A stretch of DNA of 64,000 bases from Hyposmocoma kahamanoa (GCF_003589595.1 NW_020654810.1:13162880-13226879), one strand, 5' to 3'. Positions 13,801 through 23,529 are shown, counted from the first letter of the stretch. A program made the numbers and translations. Notes: generated by a model from the sequence alone, not told the origin.

Positions 13801-14443
13801 ACGTATGGAAGATTTATTACCGCAAAGAGTGTAAGAAGCCAATATACAGGCGCTCCATTTATTCAATACTGCGCCAAAGTAGCCTCCATCAAGTATTTTA
13901 CCCTTACATAACCCGTAAAGTTGAGCGCAGTGACTTTTACAACGGAAGAGAAAATATTTGTCTACTAGCACTGTTTTCGCAAGATAGTATTCCCGCTTGG
14001 TCTCTGCCGAGGAGAGGCATGTAGGTTCTTATTTATATTTCTGTAACGCAACGATATTTTTCTATCTTCAAAAGAGAAACTTGAACAAATACCGCTTAGT
14101 CTATATAAATACCTACTACATTCAAATTGAATTTCATATCTTACACCAGCAAGGTAAACAAGAAACAAACGTCTGACAGCAGTGCCAAGAGGTTGAGTAC
14201 TAGCCACTACGAAGTTCCTCGTCCTTGTACAACTCCACCACCAAATTCTGAGGTTGCGTTTTAAGATACCTTTTGTATGTGCTGTTGCTCAGTAAACTCG
14301 CACAGTATGTCGAGTCCATTTTTCTTAACAGTACAGCTGCAGGGAGTCATGGTGTTAGGTGCTGGACATTGTTGCGCGCCCTGCGGGTATGCCGGCCGTG
14401 CACAGAGCACTACGCAGCAAACCAGCAGCCAACGCGGAACCAT
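7609..14443 (-). CDS. Leucine-rich-repeat cell-surface protein, 9 coding exons, 479 aa
   Basis: Nine minus-strand exons (14443-14270, 13235-13067, 12088-11979, 11113-11001, 10074-9938, 9710-9558, 9340-9160, 8168-8029, 7871-7609) join with every phase consistent, giving 1440 nt including the stop. The start is the ATG at 14443. Residues 1-20 are a signal peptide (WLLVCCVVLCA core). An LRRNT-type cap has cysteines at 26, 35, 37 and 48. About 13 LxxLxLxxNxL repeats fill residues 60-390. An LRRCT cap with four cysteines (NPLICDCELAWYESW, then VC and NC) starts near residue 393. The last 18 residues are weakly hydrophobic after a Ser/Ala-rich stretch, which suggests GPI anchoring (inference). N-glycosylation sequons NSS and NIT are visible. 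LRR proteins of this layout (chaoptin/connectin/slit-like) act in extracellular recognition or adhesion. I cannot name the ortholog. All introns are GT-AG. The donor of intron 7 (GTACAT) is weak, but only this junction restores the repeat. Confidence 0.93.
8029..8168 (-). CDS. LRR gene exon 8
   Basis: The acceptor is TCTCTGCCAG|GCTCC and the donor ATTATGG|GTAAGT. It runs from phase 2 to phase 1. It encodes LETLNLQNNKLHHIPEEI and LDTLRVVDIMG, the last repeats before the C-cap. Confidence 0.92.
8169..9159 (-). other. Intron 7 of the LRR gene
   Basis: 991 bp bounded by GTACAT and CTCTGCCAG. No inserted element recognised. Confidence 0.8.
9160..9340 (-). CDS. LRR gene exon 7
   Basis: The acceptor is GATTTCGCAG|AAAATC. 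The donor is the unusual AACAT|GTACAT, chosen because it alone gives the correct phase 2 exit and joins SITFLNLQKN to LHQLP in exon 8. It encodes LQYLRLGDNRLHEIP and LRHLDLRSNNITYI. Confidence 0.85.
9558..9710 (-). CDS. LRR gene exon 6
   Basis: The acceptor is TTATTCACAG|GACTGC and the donor CTTGAAG|GTATGT. It enters and leaves in phase 1. It encodes LDSLGLAHNQLREVP and LNSLELEGNQIQRI. The plus-strand reading frames here are not the gene. Confidence 0.92.
9938..10074 (-). CDS. LRR gene exon 5
   Basis: The acceptor is ATTTCAG|GAAATTG and the donor TTTGCAG|GTAAAT. It runs from phase 2 to phase 1. It encodes LKRLNLGGNELTAVPQKAL and LKKLEMQENRIASI. Confidence 0.92.
10075..11000 (-). other. Intron 4 of the LRR gene
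   Basis: 926 bp bounded by GTGAGT and ATTTCAG. No inserted element recognised. Confidence 0.85.
11001..11113 (-). CDS. LRR gene exon 4
   Basis: The acceptor is CGTTTCTAG|GTGACC and the donor GAAAA|GTGAGT. It runs from phase 0 to phase 2. It encodes LEILTLYENRISVVDGEAF, a clear repeat. Confidence 0.92.
11519..11841. mobile_element. hAT-type MITE in intron 3 of the LRR gene
   Basis: A perfect 8-bp target duplication ACCTAGAT (11511-11518 and 11842-11849) flanks a 323-bp element beginning CATAGGTTCTCAAACTTTTT and ending GGGAAACTATG. The imperfect inverted ends and 8-bp duplication are the hAT signature. It carries no coding capacity. Confidence 0.88.
11979..12088 (-). CDS. LRR gene exon 3
   Basis: The acceptor is TTTCACAG|GCAACAAG and the donor AATAAG|GTAAAA. 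It takes up phase 1 and ends in phase 0. It encodes LTQLDVSQNSLATIP and LLILNMNHNK, two canonical repeats. Confidence 0.92.
12640..12815 (+). mobile_element. Decayed LINE 3' end (possible) in intron 2
   Basis: A stop-riddled frame carries RPRLTYTIK, then TKWLWS and AERSEGSYTDDKSLAL, followed by GATGATGAAGATGATGAT. This resembles the end of RTE-like ORF2 genes and their tails. The wider 12380-12800 region may belong to the same insertion. Confidence 0.4.
13067..13235 (-). CDS. LRR gene exon 2
   Basis: The acceptor is TTGTTTTTTTAG|GCC and the donor ATAG|GTAGGA. The exon enters in phase 0 and leaves in phase 1. It encodes the first repeats (YLKLRHNNLAKLPSYIF and the following HLTVHNSSLAVIE), including a glycosylation sequon. 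Confidence 0.9.
13357..13655 (+). mobile_element. SINE (family S1), intron 1 of the LRR gene
   Basis: A near full-length member of the commonest repeat here. Its hallmarks are TTCTGCC..CCAAGCAGTAATGTG, CATTACTGCGT..GGTTTTGAAG, GATCTTTG.ATTTAAAG, GAGTGGCACTGTAACTG and a 3' end GTTCGTCCCGTCACTTG running into A-rich sequence. Lepidopteran genomes carry abundant SINEs of this kind; the assignment is by recall. Confidence 0.85.
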
Positions 14444-14453
14444 TATGGATCAC
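14270..14453 (-). CDS. LRR gene exon 1: signal peptide and N-cap
   Basis: The ATG is at 14443-14441, and codons 1-58 end exactly at the donor (AAAAG|GTATCT, GT at 14269-14268). The exon encodes the signal peptide and the CPAPNTMTPCSCTVKKNG cap. Ten bases before the ATG there is an acceptor-like CCACGCAG|GTGATC, and an in-frame TGA lies between it and the ATG. The ATG is therefore the real start, and a 5' UTR intron is likely, with exon 1 beginning at 14453. Confidence 0.9.
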
Positions 14454-14487
14454 CTGCGTGGCAGAATATTATTATTTTTTTATTACC

Positions 14488-14651
14488 TAGTAGCAGTAGA
14501 GCAGTAAAGCAATAGAGCGTAGCAGCAGACGGGTGCAGTGGCAGTGCGCCTCAGATCTTTGAGATTTAAAGCTCTGAGTGGCACTGCAACTGTTATGGAC
14601 AGCATACAGGCGCACGACTTGTTCGTCCCGTCACTTGATATTATCAAAAAA
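14488..14651 (+). mobile_element. SINE (family S1) fragment upstream of LRR exon 1
   Basis: It retains the 3' half (CCTCAGATCTTTGAGATTT, GAGTGGCACTGCAACTG, GTTCGTCCCGTCACTTG). Its left end is a degenerate GTAGCAGTAGAG-like stretch. It lies only 35-200 bp upstream of the first coding exon. Confidence 0.75.
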
Positions 14652-15875
14652 GCCATGAACATCATCAACTCAACTAACATTCACCCGACGTTGAGCTGTA
14701 TTCATACCTCCTCATGGGCGCAGTGTCTGCCCAGTTTTTTTTTAGTTTTTTAGAATAACATAGGGCTGTATTCCTACTATATAAATATATATGTCAAACT
14801 AAGACTTCAATATCTATTCTCGGCTTTCGTGATTGAATATTAAATTTTCGAAGAAGACCTTGGGTGCTTCTAACGCTTGTGGGCCTTGCTGAATCTGGAT
14901 TAGATCCGGTTTTCGGTTACGTTTTGTTTATATTTACATAAATATATAAGATGCAATAAAATTTACGCATGTTTAGAATTGATCAATATATCGTTAGCCT
15001 TAATAACACAATAATTAAATGCTTTACGAGCAACGAAAATTGTGGGGTAATAAAATTTTAATGAAATTGTTTATCGTTCATTCCGTAACAATTTGGAACA
15101 AAAAAGTAGTTAATATCAACTTCAAAAACGTCGTTTCTAAAATTCAATGTTTAAAGTTTGTGTTTACACATTATTTGGCTAATAGTTAATACTTTCTATA
15201 CTAAAGTTGCTTTAAATATAAGTTAATAATTACATTTGAAGTTTATAATGGAGATGAATCAATCTTAGTAATCCAATTTGAATAACTCCAAGATGTCCAT
15301 AGGATCGGAATTGTCTCGCCTGAATATGTTGTTAATAATTAACTCAAATTTTAGCATTACGGATCATTTGCATTAGTAAACAATGAGAATTAAATCTTTT
15401 GAGTTTGTGCTTTCAGTCGCAAAAGAAAATGTATAGATTTTGAAGCAGGAATTATAATTCCAGTATGACCCATCGAAAAAAAAAACATTTTGAAGCGTCG
15501 AAAATATTAGAGAAACAAGAGATCGCCTGTACATGGTCATAACCCTACTATATTGACTTTTATGGTCGAGAAAGGAAGAGCCTTACGATTGTGTTTAGAG
15601 TGCCACAGAAAAAAAGGATTTCTACTAATAAGAAAGAGCAATTTCTCAAAATATTTGCTAATTCTGAAAAAATATTTATTAAAAGTAACAAAATATTGTC
15701 ATTACAAAAATACTGCTTATCTTTTTCTAATACAATTTTACTCTTAACTTTATTCTAACTTTGAGACAAATACGTTCACTTCAAGATTTTATTTCATTTG
15801 TAATCAATTAATTGGACATTACTTACATCAAGAAATTTTTACCTCTTACATCAAATTTAAATAATCTTAAATGAT
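14652..15875. other. Upstream flank of the LRR gene, no coding sequence seen
   Basis: The promoter or 5' UTR exon probably lies here or farther right, but no distinctive promoter motif is evident. Confidence 0.4.
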
Positions 15876-16008
15876 AGGAAATGAAACTATTTTTCCGGAT
15901 TTAAATCGCGTATATTTGTTTTTTCAAACAAACCGACGTTTCGGGCCCTTTACAGTCAACCGTGACCATGTTCCTATGTGTAACAATCGCGAAAACCTAA
16001 GAACTCGA
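15876..16008 (-). mobile_element. Penelope-like element terminal repeat (copy A)
   Basis: Reverse orientation of the terminus seen at 28908: GAAATGAAACTATTTTTCCG, AAACCGACGTTTCGGGCCC. It then turns into CAACCGTGACCATG and the shared flank TGTGTAACAATCGCGAAAAC. No coding sequence is present. Confidence 0.7.
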
Positions 16009-17429
16009 AATCTTAAATGAATTAAAAATTTCTTGGGTGTATTTTAAGAAAATATATTCTTAAACAAAAAACAAGTACTTTTCTATTCAGATTAATATTC
16101 TAAATTCTAGAGTATATTCTTAAAACAACATTTCGTTGCGTTTTCATAGTCAATGTTGTCGTGACATGTCGCCGAAGGCGCACGCGGTAACGATTACTTT
16201 TACTTGTGCTTGTAATCATAAAAATCATAAACAGTCATTTATCCAAAGAAACAATACGTAGCATCTCTAGTTTGTTAGGGTGTTATTTATAGTCATAATT
16301 TAAGAAATTTGGTTACAGCATGAACTCAAACTATACTTGTAACAAGCACAACTTTAACATGCAATTAGTTCCATCACGCCACTGCTAGATGGCATTAGTT
16401 GTACTCTAAAACGCGCAATCGTTTTGTTAACTTCAATAGTATAAAGTCATCTCATATATTTAGAATTGTTAGTGCTTTCTGCCTCTGTAGCATTTATACG
16501 ACCTCAAGTATTTGAGAAGATTCCGTCCTATTTCTGCTACTTTAAGGTTTATCACTGAACTGTGTGCTTTCACGCAAGTGATACATACTGTATAATAATA
16601 ATATAATATAATAAATTTATATACTGTATAATACAATAATAATAAATTTACCCTTTTTGATATTAAAAAAACATAAATCTTCAGTGAAATAATTAAGTAC
16701 CTCTAAATTTTTCATTCTTTTTTTTTTCAAATCAAAATCGGACATTTCTAATAACAAATAAATATTTTGTTGAATCTAGAGTGGCTTTGTGACTTGAAGT
16801 AAATTAATTTGCTCTTGGATTAAATATTTCTGTCTTGTAACTAAAATACACTTTTGAGGCGTTTTTTTACTATTATCAAGTAATTATTCTCTAACGTCTA
16901 TAGGGAAAGGATCGTTTTGTTGGATTTAATAAATTTATCTTCATAAAAAGAATTTTGTCTTTTTCTAAACAATCTGTTTTTACCGTGTGGTTAACGTGAA
17001 TAAACGCTACCAGTACTTTCTTAGTCACTTGCTAATGAACTGTCTAAAAAAAATCACTCCAAGACTAACATGCGTATTTATATAGGTAAGGCACAAAGAT
17101 GACTTCAATTTCGTACAAAATTCCTTGTTTTTTTTTTCTTTTATGGGTCTTTATATTCAATATCGTAACTACAGAAAGCGCATCTGTTCATATTTATAGA
17201 ACGCTGAAAATACTGGTGAGACAAAAATAGTTCTATAGTAAACCAGAATCCTAAAAGTTCCATGCGAAATTGAAAATATATACGTACGTATATTAACATT
17301 TGAGGAACTCGTCTTCAGCATTTCTGGTTATATAACATTTTACTAGGAATATATACCATCTTTCAAAATACAATATTCGAAAGTTAGTACTTATTTCATT
17401 GAATTGATAAGTATGAAATTAATACTCAC
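16009..17429. other. AT-rich, no gene seen
   Basis: A small GC-richer patch at 16150-16200 has no convincing exon structure. Confidence 0.45.
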
Positions 17430-17536
17430 GAGTGTATTTGCGTGTGTCAGGTCGGCGAGCGAGTTCGAACCGGAGGGGGGTGTGCCGCGGTCATGGGGCA
17501 CTAGGTCATGTTCGTACGAGTCCTCCGCGAATCGCC
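17430..17536 (-). CDS. Probable internal coding exon of an unidentified gene
   Basis: Read on the minus strand, GTCAACAG|GGCGATTC opens and ACACTC|GTGAGT closes a 107-nt segment that is GC-rich against its AT-rich surroundings. One frame is open and needs one base from the previous exon. It encodes RFAEDSYEHDLVPHDRGTPP followed by SGSNSLADLTHANTL, a hydrophilic, linker-like sequence. It ends in phase 0. The LRR gene has its own start codon at 14443, so this exon belongs to something else. I do not recognise the protein. The plus strand is also open here but lacks a comparable donor. Confidence 0.55.
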
Positions 17537-18822
17537 CTGTTGACCAAAAGTATTAAATTTTAATTATTGTTATTTACCCTGTATATAGTATTATTACAAG
17601 AGAGCGGCGTATTTGATTGTTCTGTACTGGTACGCCCTACATACACACTTCCAGATACATAATTTGAGCCGCCTTTAATTTTCAATATTAAACGCGATAA
17701 AAAAGTGTTTTATTGATCAAAAATATTCATGAAATGTTGAATCTGACATATTAAACGCCATTTCCGTACGTCCTTGTTGAAAAATTGAATTTGTAAAACA
17801 GGCAATAATTCAATGATATTTTTGTATTCCAGTCCTTTATATATATTATGCACTACAATACATATTTCAAACCATTAATGTTTAAAATAAATAGTATTAT
17901 ATATATATGTATATATATATATATATAATAACTATATATATATAATATATATATAATACTATTTATTATATAATATATTATATAATATATTTCATGGACT
18001 TAGTTAACATACGTAAACTAAACGATATTATGTAACTACCACAGACCACATCCGTGGTAACTACCTATTACAAGGAACTACAAACATATATATTTTCACA
18101 TGAATGAAAAGAATGATTTGTTTAAATGTTCAGAATGAGTTGAGAAGTTAGTTTAAAAACGGAAAACATTATTTCAAGACTAATAAAATAAAACTTATCC
18201 ATAACTTCAAACGCAAAAGGTTTTTTGTACCATCTCTTTAACATTAATGAGCATATTTAAAACATTCATATTTATTCGTAAAGTTTATAATTATACTCAA
18301 TAAAGTTAGGTTTTTTAATGTACATTCCTGGAATGTTCTTCTCTCTTCATTAAAAAATACCACAAAACTTGCAGAAAATGTAAATATGGTTCGTTATTTA
18401 AAAAAAATTTTCATCTCTTGAAAATTTATTCCAACTTCAAACAATCTCATTTCAACGTAATAAAACATAACATAAAAATATAATCAAAATAAAAAACCGG
18501 TACAAAGCAGTGTACTCTACAAAGTTAATAAGTCAAGCTAATTAATCCGTAAGGTAAACAAATCGTCGAGACCCAGTTAATGCGTCCAAATACGATAGTT
18601 CACAATTCTACTATAAATAGTTGAGTAGTTGGGTATTTTGCAGACTATCCTGGTTGCAGAATTAGATCAAGGTAACCATATTATTGTAATGTTATCGAAT
18701 TTGTACCCTCTATTTTATCTGACCGCTCTGACAAAGTGACCTGAGTATCTTCTCGTCTTATCTTCATGAGCCGTAGAGTCCCAAATGACAGTTTGGACCT
18801 CGTAACTGTACGCTGCAATTAG
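17537..18822. other. AT-rich, mostly low complexity
   Basis: Contains the AT tract at 17.9 kb. The last about 80 bp may be earlier, unrecognisable RTE sequence. Confidence 0.45.
17892..17995. repeat. AT microsatellite / palindromic AT tract
   Basis: Runs of TA and ATATAATATAT that are largely self-complementary. Confidence 0.9.
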
Positions 18823-19128
18823 GAGATCCGCAGAAGAACGAAAGTCACCGACATAGCTCAAAGGATTCGCAAGTTGAAGAGGCAGTGGGCAGGGGACATA
18901 GCTCTCAGAACTGACGGCCGTTGGAGCAGAAAGGATCTTGAATGGAGACCACGAATCGGAAAGCGTTCAATGGGACGGCCCCCTACTAGATGGAGGGATG
19001 ACCTGGTAAGGGTGGCGGGTAACCAATGGATGCTTGTCGCGTCCGATCGGCTAGTCTGGAAATCTTTGGGGGAGGTCTATGTTGAGCAGTGGGACGTCTT
19101 CCGGCTGATATGGTGATGATGATGACCT
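18823..19128 (+). mobile_element. RTE-type LINE, 3' end only
   Basis: The frame EIRRRTKVTDIAQRIRKLKR, WAGDIALRTDGRW, LEWRPRIGKRSMGRPPTRW, WKSLGEVYVEQWD ends at 19116 and is followed by TGATGATGATGA, the hallmark C-terminus and tail of RTE (BovB-like) ORF2. A stop just upstream and a missing 5' part show it is a dead, truncated copy. Confidence 0.85.
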
Positions 19129-19715
19129 GTACACAGCATTCGGCAGAATTTCATGCCTTCGTTCCTCAGTATTTCAACTACGTTTTGTAGGGCCTCATCA
19201 ACGTTCTCGGTGGATTCCAATTGAGCGAATCTCTCCCCTAGAAGTTTCTGGAACTTCTCTGAACCCACCATAGTTTCAAGTAGATCAAGTCGGAGCGTAG
19301 TTCTCACCAGGCGACTTCTTTCAAACTAGAAATCGATTTTCAGAGAACCTCGTACAAGTCGGTGATCAGATCCGGTAATAAAACCTGCTGATCACCAAAA
19401 CCTCTCTGAATATGTGCCTTTTGTCCGCCATGATTAATTCGCTCTCGTTTTCACTTTCTCGTCACTTTATCGGCGCTTTCCCACGTCCACCTCCTTTAGG
19501 GCTTCTCCTGAATGAATGAGTTCATCAGGAACAGCCCTTCCTTTCGAAGAAGTTGATCAGCATCTGAACCCTGTGATTCCTACATCCATAACCATGTGAG
19601 CCAACTCGGGATTCGCCTAGATTCTGGAGACCCACTTTAGCATTACATTATAACAACGTTGACGTGAGCCTTGGTGGTGCTGTTGATATGTCCCCGTACG
19701 TACATATCTTCCTCT
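19129..19715 (-). mobile_element. RTE-type LINE, endonuclease fragment, opposite strand
   Basis: Minus-strand frames encode NVVIMGDLNAKVG, SRVGSHGYGCRNHR, LFLMNSF, GSDHRLV-like sequence (broken) and RTTLRLDLLETMVGSEKFQK. This is the end of the APE nuclease and the linker before the RT in RTE ORF2. Several frameshifts and stops are present. It abuts the tail of the plus-strand RTE fragment. Confidence 0.78.
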
Positions 19716-19864
19716 TCGTCATCGATAATTTTTTTCTATTAAAATTAACCTTCAAATAAATAAACAGTTGCTTTGAGATTAGTCCATCCGTGTGGAGGTA
19801 GCTCAGTCAGACGTACAGATACACAGACAAAGACTTCAAACGTATAACTCCCCTTTTGTTGTGT

Positions 19865-20178
19865 TATTTTATAAAAAAATAAGTGCGCATTTGAACTCCA
19901 TCTCACCTGATGGAAAGTGACGATGAGATCGACGATGGAACCTACACACCTACACAAAGCCTATTCACTCTCGCCTTGAAAAAATATATAAATTTGCTAC
20001 GAAATCAATACCGGAGAAAAATAAATCTACTTGACCCCCATGTCTCCTGATGGAAAGTGACAATGAGATTGACGATAGAACGTACACACCTAAATAATGC
20101 ATATTCAGTCTCGCCTTAACAAAATATATTTATAAACTACTACGGGATCAATACCGCAGAAAAAGAAATCTAGGCAAC
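19865..20178 (-). mobile_element. Jockey-like LINE 3' ends, tandemly duplicated
   Basis: CTCACCTGATGGAAAGTGAC..CACTCTCGCCTTGAAAA (from 19904) is the reverse of the 3' end of the LINE at 36.1-38.2 kb. It repeats from about 20044 together with its flank (AAATCAATACCGGAGAAAAA / GGATCAATACCGCAGAAAAA), giving two units of about 138 bp. Confidence 0.78.
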
Positions 20179-20962
20179 GGTTTTCCATTCTAAGGGAAAT
20201 TTAAAGTACTCTTACTCGATTATCTTTGCAAGGGCAGTCTTCCTTCACTTTGTACTTTGAAGAGTTAAGTGGTAGTAAAGAGTACTTGATAATTCTTCGC
20301 AAAAATAAATAAGTGAGGTTGCTTATATTTCAAAAGGTCTGTCGTAATATTTATTTCTTTTGTTTCTTTATCGACAGCCATATATTATATAACATATGTG
20401 TATATGCGCGAGTAATATTTACACGCGTAGAGAAGTCTGCTGAAGTTTTGATGGATATATACTATTCTAACATAACAAAATCAATAGTGCGCTTCAATTG
20501 AAATTCAGATAGAAACATTACAAGAAAATATTTCACTTGATTTTATTCGACATAAATGAAACAAGTCTTCAGAAATGGTAAAGACAAAAGGCAGGTCCTT
20601 CGCAACATGGAAAAAAAACAGAACGAAATTTCGATATATAAAAAAAACAACACTCGGATCCATTTGGTCGTCCTCACTGTCATATTGGAGTTTGTTTAGG
20701 ACGCTCGTAGGGTTAAACAAGTACTGACAATTTTCTAAATTTACTTTTGGGCAACCTAAACCAACAATTTGCGAAGACAGCTTTAATAAATTAAAAATTG
20801 TTCAAACACTTTTCGGTAAATAAGACTTTGGATAACATTTTCAAAACAAAATAAGATTGAATAACTTCACTAGTTTGTGCATCTGTCAATTGAAAATAAG
20901 GTTAACAATAGTTTTAATTATACTTTTTTGTTTACTGTTTTCTCAATTTAACCATATTTACT
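20179..20962. other. AT-rich, no gene seen
   Basis: No feature supported. Confidence 0.45.
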
Positions 20963-21262
20963 AGCAGTAGAGCTCCTTGTGAAAGAGTTCATCCAGGGAA
21001 GTACTACCACCTAACCTACTTCTGCCACCAACCAGTTGTGTGAACATTACAGCATTCCGGTTTTAAAGATTAAGGGGTGCTGAAGAAATTACAGGCACAC
21101 GGAACTTGTCAACTTATATCTCAGGGTGACAGGCGCAAGTGGCAGTGTTCCTCAGACCTTTGCGATTAAAGCTCTGAGTGGCAACTGCAATAGCTGTACA
21201 TAGGCGTGTCGCTTACCACCAGGCACCCGACTTGTTCGTCCCGTGTCTTGGTGTCATACAGA
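20963..21262 (+). mobile_element. SINE (family S1)
   Basis: A complete-looking copy from AGCAGTAGAGCTCCTTGTGA to GTTCGTCCCGTGTCTTGG. Confidence 0.85.
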
Positions 21263-22093
21263 AGAATTCTCCTTTCTAAGGAGTTATTGTTCTCAATTCT
21301 ATTTTCAGCATTAGTTAATAAAAGTTTCAATCATGGTATTGTAAGCAAGAACGTAATGTGCGAGTAATTTTGGGTTAAAAATAAACGTGATACCAATTAC
21401 CTGATTGTAAATTAGGTAAATCACTCCGGGATAATACTTAAAACATTCAGACCAGACCTACCGGTACCTATTAAGTTAAAAGAAATCAGCATTATTACAC
21501 TTGCACTGGCGTCACAATACATTTATGAAAATTTAATTTGTATTAAGAAGAATATTAATATCTTTGTAAATATTTATAAACATAATATTAACACAAGGAC
21601 TAAAAATAAACATACTTTTCTTGACAGTTTTAAGGACATGCAGCAGGATAAGCAGGTAGATTTAAGGACATGCAGTGCATACGCTCCTATAATAATAATC
21701 CGGTTGATATTCAAAATTTCCCATTCACAAAGTTACTATGTTATATAGTGAAACAAAAACTTCATACTAAAGGTTATTTTATACAGCTTCTGTGTAATTG
21801 GATGACAAAAAGGCATAATAGTGTGTGATAATGTTTATTTATTTACAAAGACCAACCCTTACGAGTTTCTTACTTATTCTTCTCAAGGGAACCTGACTTA
21901 CGAATGAGTTGTATAGTTCAACCAATGTAACGATTTCAAGCGTAATTTGTTTACCTATGAAATAAAGATATTTATTTGATTAAATTTTTATTGAATTGAT
22001 ATTCAATTATTTTTTGTGAAATTACTCCACTAGTTTGTTATAATTATTAATACAAAGATCGAACACTCAGAAAAAACACTCAGAAAAAATTCC
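21263..22093. other. AT-rich, no gene seen
   Basis: Only a small local duplication (GGACATGCAG at 21637 and 21665) is visible. Confidence 0.45.
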
Positions 22094-22180
22094 TTCGATC
22101 CGGTCGGATTCGAACCGACGTCCTCTTGCATACCGTGCCAGACGCTATACCAACTAAGCCACGGAACGAACCAACGGACC
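22094..22180 (-). other. tRNA-like sequence (SINE head or tRNA pseudogene)
   Basis: On the minus strand it has A box TGGCTTAGTTGG, B box GGTTCGAATCC, a perfect 5-bp T stem (GTCGG/CCGAC) and a 6/7 acceptor stem. The anticodon arm is defective (mismatch, 9-nt loop), so a working tRNA is unlikely. Confidence 0.6.
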
Positions 22181-22825
22181 TCACGAATTTTTCTATGTGC
22201 TTGCGTCGTGTCTTTGTACTTGGTCTTTCAATATTTATTTGAGTTTGAGTTTATTCAACCAACGTCCACATTGCAAATTATCATCTATTAATCCATCCAT
22301 CAAAAAAGTAAATTTTTTTAGATAACATAATTTTTTTAGCACAAAACGTGCAAAACATGTTGGCAGCTCCCTTACTCAATGTGTTAGTTAAGCCCATGAA
22401 ATACCAAAACGGAATAGAGAATAGATGTATTTGGGCAACCAATAGTAGTAATACCAAATTACAATTGGTTGCTGAAATACACGACTCAACTTCGCTTCGT
22501 GTGGCAGATAATGGGCCTTTGGGGCACCTATCGCAGAGAACATTCATTTATTGCCATCATCATTTTACGAGTTCATATGTACACTACGATCTTTGTTTTA
22601 GGCATTACAACATTTAAAATTTTATGATTTCAGTCGAAAAATATCCGTTGGTCTTACGCAGCTTGCATCCAACGGATTCTCATAACCATCACCAGGTCAT
22701 CGGTCCACCTTGTCTATTCTGCGAGCAATGTGCCCCGCCCATCATTATTTTATTAATATTTAATGTTTTAAGTAAAGCTGTTTAAAAATTAACTAAACGC
22801 AATTTGTCGAGTTCTTAGGTTTTAG
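22181..22825. other. No gene seen
   Basis: The right edge (CGAGTTCTTAGGTTTTAGCG, 22808) is the recurrent flank of Penelope-like copies A and D. Confidence 0.45.
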
Positions 22826-22860
22826 CGATTGTTACACATAAGAAATGAAACTATTTTTTA

Positions 22861-23082
22861 TGGCAGGTCTTCGCTCGACTGTTGGTGGTTTCACACGAGG
22901 CCTGCGGCATTGGCGTGGAATCTTCAACTTATTCGCGTGTCGGACTTGCTTTATATGCTAAAGTTGGCTGGCAGGGGGCCAGATGATTACTGTCGCAGAC
23001 ACCATGTGCTCTCTGAAACAAAACTCTTTGTTTCAGAGAGCACATGGTGTCTAAGCACCAACAGTCGAGCCAAGACCTGCCA
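22861..23082. mobile_element. Fold-back MITE inserted in the Penelope-like copy
   Basis: Inverted ends (GGCAGGTCTTCGCTCGACTG against GGCAGGTCTTGGCTCGACTG; 22862-22887 with 23056-23081) flank a perfect 26-bp hairpin (22997-23022 with 23027-23052, 4-nt loop). The element is 222 bp with no coding sequence. The target duplication is unclear. Confidence 0.75.
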
Positions 23083-23214
23083 TCTTACCTTACGTGAGAG
23101 GTGTTACAGATAAGATGGAAGAGTCCTCAGGTGTGCATATATCAAGACCTATTTCAAGCCCCTGAGGAAGATTTCTCAGTTCCTGAGACCCGTGAAATGT
23201 AACATCCCCTTACA

Positions 23215-23529
23215 GGATGCAGGGTTTACAAGCTTGACTGTGAGTGCGGTCTCTCTTATATTGGACAAACAAAGCGATGTATTTGTACCCGCGTCAAAGA
23301 ACATAAAGCTGGTGTCAAACACCGTCGCGTAAACAAGTCTGCAGTCTGCGAGCATGTCATGGATAAACCTACACATTCAATGAAGTTTGACAAACCCCAG
23401 GTCCTTGCAAAAGAAGTCCGTTATCTACCCAGGATGCTGCGAGAGGCTATTGAAAATAAAAACATCCTAATTACAACAGGGAAGATGGTTTCTCCGTACC
23501 ACCAGTTTAGGATCCAGTATTTCCTCTAA
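23215..23529 (+). pseudogene. GIY-YIG endonuclease domain of a Penelope-like element
   Basis: The 104-residue open frame contains VYKLDCECGLSYIGQTKR, the GIY-YIG core (VYK..SYIG), with the following RVKEH arginine/histidine/glutamate block and a C-terminal YLPRMLREAIE. It ends at TAA 23527-23529. In Penelope elements this nuclease follows the reverse transcriptase and cuts target DNA. Upstream coding (KCNIPLQDAG) is one base out of frame near 23222, so the reading frame is broken. No RT motifs precede it here. Confidence 0.82.

Noticed and set aside
17430..17536. Upstream coding exon of the LRR gene
   Set aside because: It leaves in phase 0, and joining it to the 14453 acceptor would read through exon 1 in the wrong frame. 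The LRR start has its own upstream stop.
18823..19715. RTE insertion with a twin-priming 5' inversion
   Set aside because: The inverted part lies beyond the 3' tail, the wrong side for twin priming.
22094..22180. Functional tRNA gene on the minus strand
   Set aside because: The A box, B box and T stem are good, but the anticodon arm has a mismatch and a 9-nt loop.
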